From assembly GCA_963836015.1 (NCBI GenBank), contig CAWIIF010000004.1:1612001-1676000 (forward strand): a stretch of 64,000 bases of DNA, written 5' to 3'. Source of the stretch: CAWCDJ01 sp963836015 (GTDB lineage Bacteria; Acidobacteriota; Terriglobia; Bryobacterales; Bryobacteraceae). Shown here piece after piece: positions 43,281 through 52,155 of this stretch (the stretch's first letter is position 1; the number at the start of each line of letters is the position of its first letter). The notes beneath the pieces are model-generated. The model was not told where the DNA came from, searched no databases, and was given only the letters and a program-made list of their open reading frames with translations. A program made the translations under genes and the position numbers.

Positions 43281-44416
43281 TGCTTTTCGCGGCCCGGGTC
43301 CCAGATGGTGGCCTCGATGGTCCGCTCCTTTTGCGGTTCGCGAGCCCAGTAATAGACCGTCACGATCCGGCCGTCCGGACGTTGGACGGAGCGCGAATAG
43401 CCGATGTCCCACGCGCCCGCATTGCCGCGAAGAAGGATCTCCGGGCCCCACGTTTTGCCGCCGTCGCCGCTCAGGCGCGCCCGCATTTCGAACGGAGGAG
43501 CGCGGTGGCCGTAAGTGACCGCGAGGCGTCCGTCGCGCAGACGGACCAGGCTCGGCGGGTTGCCGCTCTTGTCGCCCGTATCGGGCGCGGGCCGGCTCAG
43601 GTATCGCCAGGTATCGCCGTTGTCGCTGGTGACATAGGCATCGATCCAGTTCGGGCCCTTCCGGAGCGAGTCTTCATGGCGCACCGCGGTGACAATTTCG
43701 GTTGGCGACAGCCGCACCGATGAAGGCATGATGGAGAAGCCAGTTCCGGGATCCGGCCCAATCCAGGCGACGAATTTCCAGGTCAGCCCGCCATCCGTGG
43801 TACGAGCGGCGAAAGGACGGCCCTCGCCTCCCGCTGCTTTTGCTGCGGTGAGGAACACCATGGCATCGTGCTTCCCGTTCACGATGTAATCGGTCCGCGC
43901 CATGATGGAGGTTTGCCCGAGCATCGGGAAATTGAACGGACCTTTCCAGGATTTGCCCCGATCGTAGGAATAGAAAAACCACGACCGGCCCTGCTGCCCT
44001 TCGGTCATGCGGAGCGCCATGCAGAAGCCGGGGCTGGTGAAATCGATCGGCTCCGCAAGCTCGACCGCCTTGCCGCCCGGGCCGGACGCCGTGTACATAC
44101 CTTCCGGCGGCACCAGCGCCGGAACCGGCTCGATGCTCCAGGTCTCGCCGCCATCGAGACTCCGGCCAAGATACGGCTCTTCGGGCTTCGACCGGTCGTA
44201 GGGGTGGCGATCGGGGCCCATCCATTGGAAATAGGCCGCGCTGAAGCCCACCGCGATTTCGTTGTTCCACGACCAGATGCCGTGATTCGCCGGCCAGCCG
44301 CCATAACGCCCCGCCTTCGAGTAGACCGTGACATGCCGGATTACCCTTGGCGCCTCCGCGCCGAAAGCACTGCAGCAAGACACAACCGCAAACAGAAACG
44401 CCGGGAATCGCTTCAT
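43277..44416 (-). CDS. BNR/Asp-box sialidase-like exported protein (operon end)
   Basis: This 379-residue protein has a signal peptide (FPAFLFAVVSCCSAFGAEAP) and five Asp-box turns of the six-bladed sialidase propeller: SLDGGETW, SYDRGKSW, TTDGGLTW, TSDNGDTW and SGDGGKTW. A clear FRIP motif is not seen, so sialic acid specificity is not established; other exo-glycosidases and non-enzymic propellers share this fold. It is the last gene of the IclR-associated minus-strand run, 7 bases after the large glycosidase-like gene. Confidence 0.85.
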   Translation of the reverse strand: MKRFPAFLFAVVSCCSAFGAEAPRVIRHVTVYSKAGRYGGWPANHGIWSWNNEIAVGFSAAYFQWMGPDRHPYDRSKPEEPYLGRSLDGGETWSIEPVPALVPPEGMYTASGPGGKAVELAEPIDFTSPGFCMALRMTEGQQGRSWFFYSYDRGKSWKGPFNFPMLGQTSIMARTDYIVNGKHDAMVFLTAAKAAGGEGRPFAARTTDGGLTWKFVAWIGPDPGTGFSIMPSSVRLSPTEIVTAVRHEDSLRKGPNWIDAYVTSDNGDTWRYLSRPAPDTGDKSGNPPSLVRLRDGRLAVTYGHRAPPFEMRARLSGDGGKTWGPEILLRGNAGAWDIGYSRSVQRPDGRIVTVYYWAREPQKERTIEATIWDPGREKH

Positions 44417-44423
44417 GCGCGCA

Positions 44424-46784
44424 CTATCCTTTCTTCAGCAGCCAAACTTCAGCCAGGCGGGAGTGCTCCCGCCAGTTGAGGTGCTCTTCGTTCTCGGGAC
44501 GGTCCCATGTGAGCACAAGCTTTCCGTTCCGCACGAATTTCGGCGCTACGGGAAATTCTTTGAATTCGCCCACCCGGCGCCCGTCGACGGCCGGTGCAAC
44601 GCGCTCGCCGTTGATCCTCAGCAGGGCCTGTCCGAAGCCCGAGGAGCGCACGGCGTATTCGCCGCTCTCCGAGAGTCCCTCGTAGACCATGGCAACGGGC
44701 CACATCGTGACCTGCCAGGAGAGGCGCGCGCGGCTCTTGCCCTGGTCCCACCACCAGAACGTCGGCTCGGGATGTTTCGGCGAATCAGGGTCGGCCGGAT
44801 CGACATCGGTGCGAACTACGTGCGGGGACCTGGCAATGTTGCCGAGATCGTCGTAGAAGCTGCCGGGGCCGGGGTGTTCCCACGTGGCGAGTTCTCGTAG
44901 CCGGCGGCGCTGTTCCTCCACGGTTGCCAGGGCGCGGACCTTGCGGAACTCGTCCTCGAGCCACCAGCGATTGTTTAGCGGATAGTCGACAAAGTCGAGC
45001 ACGGCGCCGCGCTCCTCGCCGATGGCGTGGTATTTCGGGACGCTGGTCTGCAGTCCGATCGAGTGAAACAGCTGGTCGCACAATTCCACGATGCGCGCAT
45101 GCAGCTCAGGGCTGGTGGGCCGCTCTACGGCCTGGTTCAGGATGCTCATGGCGGCGTTCATCGCAGCGCCCGGATCTCCGGGGCGAAGCATGGCGCGATT
45201 GGCCTCCAACTCGAGCTTCGTTTCGCGGATCAGCCGGCGGCGTACGAAAGCGTCGTAGTTGGCGCGCAGCAGGCACATTTGCCAGCGCCAGTTCCCCGAC
45301 AATTGCGGCGCTTTTCGCTCGAGCTCCTGCCAGCTCTGGAGCGTGCCTTCCACCGAGCCGTTGTCCACCAGCGGGCCGTGCCAGTTCTTCTCGAGCGCGA
45401 GGATCGCGTCGGCGGTCTCTTCGGCGATGGCGGGGTGAAAGTAGGCCCGGGCATAATCGATCAGGATGTCGCGCACGGGCAGCGCCGGGTCCCAGCTCAA
45501 CGCGCTCCATACCGTCTTGTTGACATCGTCGTGAACGCCGTCGGAATAAGAAATGAACCCGTCGCTATAAGCGGCCCAGCGGTTGTGGATCACTGCATAC
45601 TCGGCAGGGCGCGGATTGACGGCCTCCCTTCCGAGCGTGAGCGCGTAGGCCTGGTCCCATTCCGGCACCTGGTACTGGCACAGCTTATTGTGCGTGATGT
45701 CCGGATAGAGGCGCAGCATATATTTCGCCGGCAGCCTCCGGCGTGTCTCCGCGATCGGCGGTCCTGACGGTCCGGCAACCAGGCCGGCAAACCACGCCGG
45801 CGATTCCCGTTCGATGTACTGATAGACGAAATCGATCTGGGCAGGGCTGAACCACTGGAGAGAGAGCCAGACCCGCGCTTCAGGGTGGAGCGGCCGCATG
45901 CGCCGCGCGAGATCTTCGAGGAAGGGCAGGACCAGCTCGGGCGGATTGCGGCCGGGGTCACCGCCCGGGAAGAAGATGCCGCTCAATGACGGGCAATCGC
46001 GAAACAGCTCCTCGCAGCGGTCCAGCAGGGCGGTGCGTTTGGCATGGTCGCGCAGATCGAATTCGGCGGGCAGCCAGATCCAATAATCCAGGCCGTAGCG
46101 GTGGCAGATCTCCCCGAGCGCTCGATTCATTTCCCGGCGCGGGAACTTCATGACTGGTGTTGGGCGGTCGTCCTGGAAAGGAATGCCCTCGATGCTGTTG
46201 ACCCCGAAACAGGCGAGCTCCCGAATGTACTGCTCGAACTGAGCGGCATCCCAGGCGTCGTAGGAGTTGGCCTGCGCGCGATAGCCAAGCTGGTGGCCGC
46301 GGATGGCATACGCGGGCGCGGTGGAGAGATCGAGGGGCCGCGCCAGGGCCAGGCTGCCGCGCGACCACTCGAGCTCGCGCAGCAGGCGGCCCGCGCCGAA
46401 CAGCACGCCGCGCGGGTCTGCGCCGATCACCCACACGATGGGCGAGTTACTCTGCGGATCGACGAAAAGCCGGTACCCTTCCGGCTTCGATACCGTGCGG
46501 GAAGGAACGGCCCGGCCCCACCCAGGCACTTCTTCCGCGGAGGTAATCGCGATGACCGCTCCGGTCGCCGGCCACTGCGTCGAAGTCTTGAGGGTTATCC
46601 CCGTGCGCTTCGCGATTTCTTCCACCAGCACCGTGGCGGCGGTCTTTTCGGCATTCGGCAGTTCACCCGGCCGGACCACAACCGTGGCCCCATGCAGGTC
46701 GATGCGGGAGTCCGGCGATGTCTGTGCCGCCGCCGTCAGGAACGGGGCTGCCGCGGTGGTTTGCAGGAACCTTCTCCGATTCAT
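44424..46784 (-). CDS. Tat-exported large glycosidase-like protein (paralogue 1)
   Basis: This 786-residue protein has a twin-arginine leader (NRRRFLQTTAAAPFLTAAAQ). The N-terminal domain (residues 30-145) resembles the alpha/beta domain ahead of GH20/GH67 catalytic barrels (EGYRLFVDPQ; GVLFGAGRLLRELEW). The barrel starts at YAIRGHQLGYRAQANSYDAW and carries YWIWLPAE, GIFFPGGDPGRNPPELVLPF, LRLYPDITHNK and GVHDDVNKTVWSALSWDP. A C-terminal beta domain ends the protein. It is clearly homologous to the protein encoded at 53044-55455. A uronic-acid or hexosamine exo-glycosidase is plausible, but the family is not settled. The ATG overlaps the MFS stop (ATGA). Confidence 0.78.
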   Translation of the reverse strand: MNRRRFLQTTAAAPFLTAAAQTSPDSRIDLHGATVVVRPGELPNAEKTAATVLVEEIAKRTGITLKTSTQWPATGAVIAITSAEEVPGWGRAVPSRTVSKPEGYRLFVDPQSNSPIVWVIGADPRGVLFGAGRLLRELEWSRGSLALARPLDLSTAPAYAIRGHQLGYRAQANSYDAWDAAQFEQYIRELACFGVNSIEGIPFQDDRPTPVMKFPRREMNRALGEICHRYGLDYWIWLPAEFDLRDHAKRTALLDRCEELFRDCPSLSGIFFPGGDPGRNPPELVLPFLEDLARRMRPLHPEARVWLSLQWFSPAQIDFVYQYIERESPAWFAGLVAGPSGPPIAETRRRLPAKYMLRLYPDITHNKLCQYQVPEWDQAYALTLGREAVNPRPAEYAVIHNRWAAYSDGFISYSDGVHDDVNKTVWSALSWDPALPVRDILIDYARAYFHPAIAEETADAILALEKNWHGPLVDNGSVEGTLQSWQELERKAPQLSGNWRWQMCLLRANYDAFVRRRLIRETKLELEANRAMLRPGDPGAAMNAAMSILNQAVERPTSPELHARIVELCDQLFHSIGLQTSVPKYHAIGEERGAVLDFVDYPLNNRWWLEDEFRKVRALATVEEQRRRLRELATWEHPGPGSFYDDLGNIARSPHVVRTDVDPADPDSPKHPEPTFWWWDQGKSRARLSWQVTMWPVAMVYEGLSESGEYAVRSSGFGQALLRINGERVAPAVDGRRVGEFKEFPVAPKFVRNGKLVLTWDRPENEEHLNWREHSRLAEVWLLKKG

Positions 46785-48109
46785 GCGTCGGCTTCCTTGC
46801 GGAGGCTCTCGGCCAGGCGGCGGGTGTCGCGGGGCGCGGTGATGAACGCGGCGGAGGCCAGTAGCAGCGCGGCGCCGACATACGCGATGGCGGCGACCGA
46901 GATCGCAAAGCTCAGACTTTCACGCTTGGCCAGGATGCCGATGACCAGCGGCGCGGTGCCCGCCCCCACCAGCCAGCCGATCATATTCATGAAGCCGACC
47001 GCGGTGCCGCGCGCCTCGGGCCGCACCACATCGAAGACCGATGCAAAAATGTTCGCGTCGTAGAGCCCTTTGAAGAAGCCCCAGGCCGTCAGCGCCAGCA
47101 TCAGAACCGGCAGCGATGTAGTCTGCCCGCACAGCACCACGAACGGAGCCCCGCAGGTGACGCCGATGGCTTGCACCATCATCCGGCCGCCCGGCTTGGT
47201 CCGCCGCATGACATCGGCCATCCAGCCGCCCACGGGGGAGCCGACCATACTCGCCAGTTGTACGAATATCGTCGCGGTCAACCCGGCCATGGCCAGGCTC
47301 AGCGAGAATTTGTCGTACAGGAATTTGGGCATCCATGACAGCAGCACCATGCCCACGAAGTTGTCGCACATGAATGCGGCCATGAGCAGCAGGACCGACG
47401 GAGTGCCCCAGATCACCTTCAGAAAATCGCTCACCGGCAAACGGTGTTTCAACTCGGCGGTCGATTCGACGCCGGCGTCCACCAGGTCCGCGGCGCCGCG
47501 TTTGGGCTCGCGGAGAAAGCGGTTCAGAAGAATGCCCAGCAGTATGCCAGCCGATCCGAATACCACGAAGGAGAGCCGCCACCCGTAGTATTGCCCGATC
47601 AGGCCGGCGAAGAATCCGCCCGCGATCGTCCCCATGTAGACGCTGGTCTGATGGATGCCGATGGCACGCGACCGCGTGCGCTTGCCGTGATAGTCGCTGA
47701 CCATCGACATGGAGGCGGGGAAGTACATCGTTTCGCCCAAACCCTCGGCCGCCCGGAAGAAAAGCAGATTCCCGAAATTCCGCGACAGGGCCGTGGCGGA
47801 GCAGATGACGCTCCAGATCTGGAGGCCCCACAAGACGGCGGATTTTCTGCGGACGCGGTCCACGAAATTTCCCGCGAATGGCGCGCAGACCCCGTAGACC
47901 CAGGCAAAGGAAGACCCCAGCAGCCCCAGTTGCACGGAGTCGAGGTGCATCTCTTTTTCGAGCAGCGGAAACAGGGAGAAGATGGCCTGGCGATCGGCAT
48001 AGTTGAGGAAGGCGATGGTCCACAGCATGCCGACGACGTGCCATTTGTAATTGGGAGACTCGGGCTGCGTGCTTTTCGGATTGACGGATTGATTTTTGGT
48101 GGTCGGCAT
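46781..48109 (-). CDS. MFS transporter, hexuronate/organic-acid type
   Basis: The protein is 442 residues from the ATG complementary to 48107-48109; in-frame codons upstream overlap another gene and are shadow. Twelve membrane helices are apparent. MFS signatures include NYADRQAIFSLFPLLEKE, FAGNFVDRVRRKS (loop 2-3) and FRAAEGLGETMYFPASMSMV, giving the look of the anion:cation symporter group that carries sugar acids. It is placed between the deoxyhypusine-synthase-like gene (11 bases away) and the large glycosidase, suggesting uptake of the sugar acid the exported enzymes release. Confidence 0.9.
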   Translation of the reverse strand: MPTTKNQSVNPKSTQPESPNYKWHVVGMLWTIAFLNYADRQAIFSLFPLLEKEMHLDSVQLGLLGSSFAWVYGVCAPFAGNFVDRVRRKSAVLWGLQIWSVICSATALSRNFGNLLFFRAAEGLGETMYFPASMSMVSDYHGKRTRSRAIGIHQTSVYMGTIAGGFFAGLIGQYYGWRLSFVVFGSAGILLGILLNRFLREPKRGAADLVDAGVESTAELKHRLPVSDFLKVIWGTPSVLLLMAAFMCDNFVGMVLLSWMPKFLYDKFSLSLAMAGLTATIFVQLASMVGSPVGGWMADVMRRTKPGGRMMVQAIGVTCGAPFVVLCGQTTSLPVLMLALTAWGFFKGLYDANIFASVFDVVRPEARGTAVGFMNMIGWLVGAGTAPLVIGILAKRESLSFAISVAAIAYVGAALLLASAAFITAPRDTRRLAESLRKEADA

Positions 48110-48120
48110 CGGCCAGAGCC

Positions 48121-49338
48121 TCACGCGTGTTGAACGAGCCGCGCCCCGGCCAGCATGGCGGCGCGATCCACGAAACTCACTTCGGCGGCGATCCATTCCC
48201 GCATGCGCCGGCCCTCCGCGGTCTCCTGCGGGGCGGAGATGAAATCGAGGTCGAGCTTCAACGCCTCTTCCAGTTCGGCCGCGATGGCCGGCCAGACCAC
48301 TCCGATATCGCCGGTGATCGGGATGCTGCCCTCGAGGCGCGCGAACCCGGACATCTCCATGCGGAAAGGCATACCGGTCAGCTTGGTCTTGGGGAGCCCC
48401 TGGTCGACCGCTGCCTGGACCTGGGAACCTTGCCGCTCCTGCAGCCACGCGGCTTCCAAATTCGGATCGAGATCGATCCGGATCAGCGACTTCTTCGCCA
48501 GCGAATAGGTCGGCTTTTTCCGCCACGCCGACCAGATACCATGGCCCGTGTAGAGTTCGAATGGGCCGTCGTGAATCTCCTGTGCCAGCGCGATGGCCGA
48601 TTCGACGATCACATCGGCGCCCGCCAGAATCCCGGCGATCGATTCGCACCGGCGGGTAATCGAAATCGCGTCGCCGATCGCGAGGCCGACCTCGCCTCCG
48701 CCGATCAACTGCGGTACCGACACCACTACCGGGATGCCGAGGCGCGCTCCGGCGCCGATCATGGTTCGGGAGTCGGCTCCGAGGCCCGCTATGTGTTCGA
48801 CGGTGCTCCCCGTTGGACCGGCCAGTTGCTCCGCTTCGCGCGCCAGAGCCTCGGTGCGCGGGCCCAACGGCCACGCCATGTTGCCGGCAGCCTTGAGGAT
48901 GACGCTCCCTTCGGCGGCCATAAGGCCGTCGTAGAGATCCCAGCCTTCGGAGGTCCACTCGGCGAGCGCGCGGCGCTCTTCCGCGCTCAAGACCGTCGCC
49001 TCGAAGACGGCGCCGCGCGGGAGGATGCGGTGATCCAGGCCGAACTGCCCCTCCCAATTGATCTTCACCCGCTTGACGCGGTCGAGCGTGCCCGCCATCT
49101 CGTGGGCCACCACGGCGGAACTGGTGATGACGCCGTCGATCACACGCTTGTGCATCAACTCCGCGATGAGCGTCGTGACTCCTTCGTGAATGTTCGGGCC
49201 GCTGCCGGTGACCACGACCACCTTGCCACCGCGCTGCTTGGCGGAAGCGATCTGCCGCGCGGCCTGCAATGTGCGTTCGCGCGAACCTTCGGGCAGCTTC
49301 GACAGCCACGCCTGAATCGCGGTACGTTCGGGCTTCAT
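48121..49338 (-). CDS. Uncharacterised protein with deoxyhypusine-synthase-like features
   Basis: The protein is 405 residues from an ATG at 49338 that overlaps the kdsB stop (ATGA). I do not recognise a characterised family with certainty. A Rossmann-like start (GGKVVVVTGSGPNIHEGVTT), then LMHKRVIDGVITSSAVVAHE and LIRIDLDPN, recall deoxyhypusine synthase, which binds NAD and transfers an aminobutyl group. The eukaryotic/archaeal eIF5A partner is absent in bacteria, so another reaction is likely. There is no signal peptide, so it acts in the cytoplasm next to KdsB and the aldolase. Confidence 0.6.
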   Translation of the reverse strand: MKPERTAIQAWLSKLPEGSRERTLQAARQIASAKQRGGKVVVVTGSGPNIHEGVTTLIAELMHKRVIDGVITSSAVVAHEMAGTLDRVKRVKINWEGQFGLDHRILPRGAVFEATVLSAEERRALAEWTSEGWDLYDGLMAAEGSVILKAAGNMAWPLGPRTEALAREAEQLAGPTGSTVEHIAGLGADSRTMIGAGARLGIPVVVSVPQLIGGGEVGLAIGDAISITRRCESIAGILAGADVIVESAIALAQEIHDGPFELYTGHGIWSAWRKKPTYSLAKKSLIRIDLDPNLEAAWLQERQGSQVQAAVDQGLPKTKLTGMPFRMEMSGFARLEGSIPITGDIGVVWPAIAAELEEALKLDLDFISAPQETAEGRRMREWIAAEVSFVDRAAMLAGARLVQHA

Positions 49339-50081
49339 GAGTTTGCTTCCGTTGGCGCAAGCAGCGCACGAACGCGCTCGAGGTCTTCGGCGGTATCGAC
49401 GCAGACCGCTTCCGCCGTGCACCGCGTCTCGGCGACCACGATCGGGATGCCATGCTCGAGCGCCCGCAACTGCTCCAGACCCTCGATCTGTTCCAGCCGC
49501 GATGGACCAAGCGCGCTGAATCGGGCCAGTGCATCCGCGGTAAAGGCGTAGATTCCGATGTGGTCGTAAGCGCGGAAGTCCGGCGGGCGAAACCGGGGGA
49601 AGGGAATCAGGGCGCGTGAAAAATAGAGAGCCATCCCGCCGGCGCCGGCGACCACTTTTACGAAACCGGGATTGGTGTAGTCTTCCTCGCGGTCGATGCG
49701 CCTCATCAGGGTTGCGATTCCCGCGCCCGGCGAACGCGCGAGGAGATCGACCACTTCGTCCACCATTCGAGGATCGAGCATCGGCTCGTCACCCTGGATG
49801 TTTACGACGATATCCGCACCCATGCCGTGGGCCGCCTCCGCGACGCGGTCCGACCCGCAGGCGTGCGAGGCGCTGGTCAGCACCGCTTCGCCGCCGAAGG
49901 CCTCCACTACGCGGGCGACGCGGCCATCGTCGGTGGCGACGATGACCCGCGAAATGCTGCGGGCGGCGAGCGCCCTCTCGTAGACGTGCTGTACCATCGG
50001 CTTGCCGTGAATATCGGCCAGCACCTTCCCCTGATAGCGTGTGGAGCCGTAGCGGGCGGGAATGACGCCGAGCGCAACCAT
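49335..50081 (-). CDS. kdsB: 3-deoxy-manno-octulosonate cytidylyltransferase (CMP-Kdo synthetase)
   Basis: The protein is 248 residues, the usual KdsB length, from the ATG at 50081, two bases after the upstream stop. Motifs are complete: GVIPARYGSTRYQGKVLADI (CTP loop), SRVIVATDD, DIVVNIQGDEPMLDP, YDHIGIYAF and EGLEQLRALEHGIPI. KdsB activates Kdo as CMP-Kdo for lipopolysaccharide. Here it is embedded in a catabolic-looking run between a sialidase-like gene and the deoxyhypusine-synthase-like gene, rather than with other kds or lpx genes. It may therefore be the housekeeping enzyme or may activate another ulosonic acid. Confidence 0.92.
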   Translation of the reverse strand: MVALGVIPARYGSTRYQGKVLADIHGKPMVQHVYERALAARSISRVIVATDDGRVARVVEAFGGEAVLTSASHACGSDRVAEAAHGMGADIVVNIQGDEPMLDPRMVDEVVDLLARSPGAGIATLMRRIDREEDYTNPGFVKVVAGAGGMALYFSRALIPFPRFRPPDFRAYDHIGIYAFTADALARFSALGPSRLEQIEGLEQLRALEHGIPIVVAETRCTAEAVCVDTAEDLERVRALLAPTEANS

Positions 50082-50083
50082 GG

Positions 50084-51115
50084 CTACCTGGTCTTCAACT
50101 CGCGCGGATTCACCGTCACATGTTTGATGCGGATGCGCTTCCACGTATAGGTGATCTGCAGGTTGCCGTCGCGCCCCTGGATGATCGCCGGATAGGAATA
50201 TTCGCCCGGTTCGTCTTCGAGCACATACGGCGTGCCCCAGGTCTTTCCGTCATCATCGGAGAAGGCGAGATTCAGGGGGCTGCGCCCTCTCGCCGTGTTG
50301 TTGAAGACCAGCGCCACGCGGCCGTCGGTCATTTTCACGGCGTCGATGCCGGCGTCCGGATTCGGCAGCGCGGTCTTCGTGACCGGGCCCCACGTCCGCC
50401 CGCCATCGCTCGAAGTCGACTCGACGATGGCGCCGATCGTCCGCGTCGAGCGCATGAGGGCCCGCACATGGCCGTCCTTCGTCTCCCAGATGGTGGGCTG
50501 AATCAGCCCCTTCCGCACATCGTCGTACACCAGCGGGCCGTGGATACTCCACGTTTTTCCGCCGTCGGTGCTGCGCTCCATCCACGCGGTGTAGGTCTGG
50601 TAGGCTTCGACGGAAGTCCCCGCCAGAATTGCGCCGTCGGAAAGCGTGATCGGCTTGCAGCGGATCGGGCCCAGCAGGCCGCCCGGCAAGTAGATCACAT
50701 CGCTCCACGTTTTCGCGTCGTCCGTGGAAGTGCGGTACGCGCCAATCCAGTTCTGCTCGTCCGGCCCGAGTTTGAAGAACAGCCAGATCTTTCCGCTGGA
50801 ATCCCGAAACAGCACCGGATTCCACGTGGGCGTTTCCGGGAAATGAGTCATGGCTTCGGGCGCCGACCATGTTCCGCCCTTCGGCTTGCTCGACATCCAG
50901 ATCTCGACGCTAGGGTCCCGCTCGTGTTTTCCGCCGAACCAGGCGGCCAGCAGTTTGCCGTCGGGCAACTCGAGAATGGTGGACGCGTGGCATTGCTCGA
51001 AAGGCGCCTTCTCGAAGATGAGCTCCGATGTCTCGGCTTTGACCTTTGGGCCTTGGGCCCAGGCGGAAACGCCGGCCGCGAATACGATCCAGGAAATTCG
51101 TGACATTCTCATCAT
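50084..51115 (-). CDS. BNR-repeat sialidase-like exported protein
   Basis: The protein is 343 residues from the ATG at 51115, which overlaps the aldolase stop as ATGA; longer upstream coding is shadow. A signal peptide (MSRISWIVFAAGVSAWAQ) precedes a sialidase-like propeller: QCHASTILELPDGKLLAAWF, then Asp-box turns STDGGKTW, SSDGGRTW and SDDDGKTW plus a degenerate STDDAKTW. This is the BNR_2 group, common in polysaccharide loci. Co-transcription with a NanA/DapA-type aldolase supports, but does not prove, release of a sialic-acid-like or ulosonic acid sugar. Confidence 0.86.
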   Translation of the reverse strand: MMRMSRISWIVFAAGVSAWAQGPKVKAETSELIFEKAPFEQCHASTILELPDGKLLAAWFGGKHERDPSVEIWMSSKPKGGTWSAPEAMTHFPETPTWNPVLFRDSSGKIWLFFKLGPDEQNWIGAYRTSTDDAKTWSDVIYLPGGLLGPIRCKPITLSDGAILAGTSVEAYQTYTAWMERSTDGGKTWSIHGPLVYDDVRKGLIQPTIWETKDGHVRALMRSTRTIGAIVESTSSDGGRTWGPVTKTALPNPDAGIDAVKMTDGRVALVFNNTARGRSPLNLAFSDDDGKTWGTPYVLEDEPGEYSYPAIIQGRDGNLQITYTWKRIRIKHVTVNPRELKTR

Positions 51116-52062
51116 GCTATTGCGCCCTCCAAGGGTTCGATCCAAGTCCTTTCCCGCAGCCATTGGCGGCACCACGTCCGGTAAGCCTCCACCTGATCGC
51201 GCCGGTGTGGCGAAAGCGGCAAGGGAAGGGGTCCGGAGGAAAGGCCGCGCGCTTCCAGGCCGATTCGCACCGCCCACGGAATCGGCAGCTTCACCACCTC
51301 TTCGATCACCCGGTCCAGATCGTCCTGGCGGCTGCGCGCCGCCGCGAGGTCTCCCGCGCGGTAAGCGTCCACCAGCGAGACCAGAAGCTCCGGCAGAAAG
51401 CAGGCGATGCCCGAGATCACGCCGTCCCACCCGGCGCTGATCGCGTCCAGCGCCAACGAATCGTCCCCCACGAAGAGGTCGAACTCCCGCTGGGCTTTCG
51501 CCTCCACGAGCGGAGCCAGGTGCCGGGATTGGCCGCTGCTGTCCTTGATCCCGGCAAAGCCCGCGGCCGATTCGAGCAGCCCGACCAGGTTATCCAGCTC
51601 CAGCCCGTTGGTGAACGAGGGCAGATGGTAAAAGAGGCACGGCAGCTTCACGGAAGCGCAGACCACCCTGGAGTACTCGAGCAGGTCCTCCTGCTGGTAT
51701 CGAAAAAAATAGGGCATCGGCAGCAGGACGGCCCTGCATCCCACGTCCGCGGCTGTGTCGGCGAGCCGCAAGGTCTGAGGGAGCGTCTGCGCGCCGATTC
51801 CGGCGAGCACGGCAAACCGGTCGCCGGCCCTGCGGGCGGCCTCCATGATCAGGCAGATGCGCTGTTCGATGCTGAAGCCGGCGTACTCGCCGGTGGCGCC
51901 TCCGATGACGACCCCATCGATCCCCCGGGCGGCGACAAAATCGATCAGTCCGGCGAAGGCTCCGAGATCCGGTTGGCCGTGGCCGTCAACCGGCGTTGCT
52001 AATGCAGCCAGCACACCTCGGCGCAGGGTCCGGGAGAGGAGAGGGGCTGCCGCGTTTGGCAT
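51112..52062 (-). CDS. Dihydrodipicolinate synthase/N-acetylneuraminate lyase family aldolase
   Basis: This 316-residue class I aldolase of the DapA/NanA superfamily has GGATGEY (54-60), the catalytic Tyr in CLFYHLP (Y145) and the Schiff-base Lys in AGIKDSSG (K173). Lysine biosynthesis is unlikely to be its role, given its placement after iclR and before a sialidase-like gene. Cleavage of a keto-deoxy sugar acid or N-acetylneuraminate-like substrate is more plausible. It appears to be the first structural gene of the operon, with 93 bases to iclR upstream. Confidence 0.88.
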   Translation of the reverse strand: MPNAAAPLLSRTLRRGVLAALATPVDGHGQPDLGAFAGLIDFVAARGIDGVVIGGATGEYAGFSIEQRICLIMEAARRAGDRFAVLAGIGAQTLPQTLRLADTAADVGCRAVLLPMPYFFRYQQEDLLEYSRVVCASVKLPCLFYHLPSFTNGLELDNLVGLLESAAGFAGIKDSSGQSRHLAPLVEAKAQREFDLFVGDDSLALDAISAGWDGVISGIACFLPELLVSLVDAYRAGDLAAARSRQDDLDRVIEEVVKLPIPWAVRIGLEARGLSSGPLPLPLSPHRRDQVEAYRTWCRQWLRERTWIEPLEGAIA

Positions 52063-52155
52063 GAGAACGAATCTATCATGAATGAAGACGCCCGGACAAG
52101 GTTTTCGAAACGAGAGTTCACTACTGCCAGAAATATCGGCGTAAGTGAAACGCGC

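Noticed and set aside
48110..49534. Extension of the MFS transporter frame upstream to a 917-residue protein
   Set aside because: The extra part runs through the deoxyhypusine-synthase-like and kdsB genes in another frame and is Arg/Gly-rich; a clear MFS start exists at 48109.
51112..52062. Lysine-biosynthesis DapA
   Set aside because: Motifs fit the superfamily, but the gene sits in an IclR/sialidase operon, so a sugar-acid aldolase is more likely.
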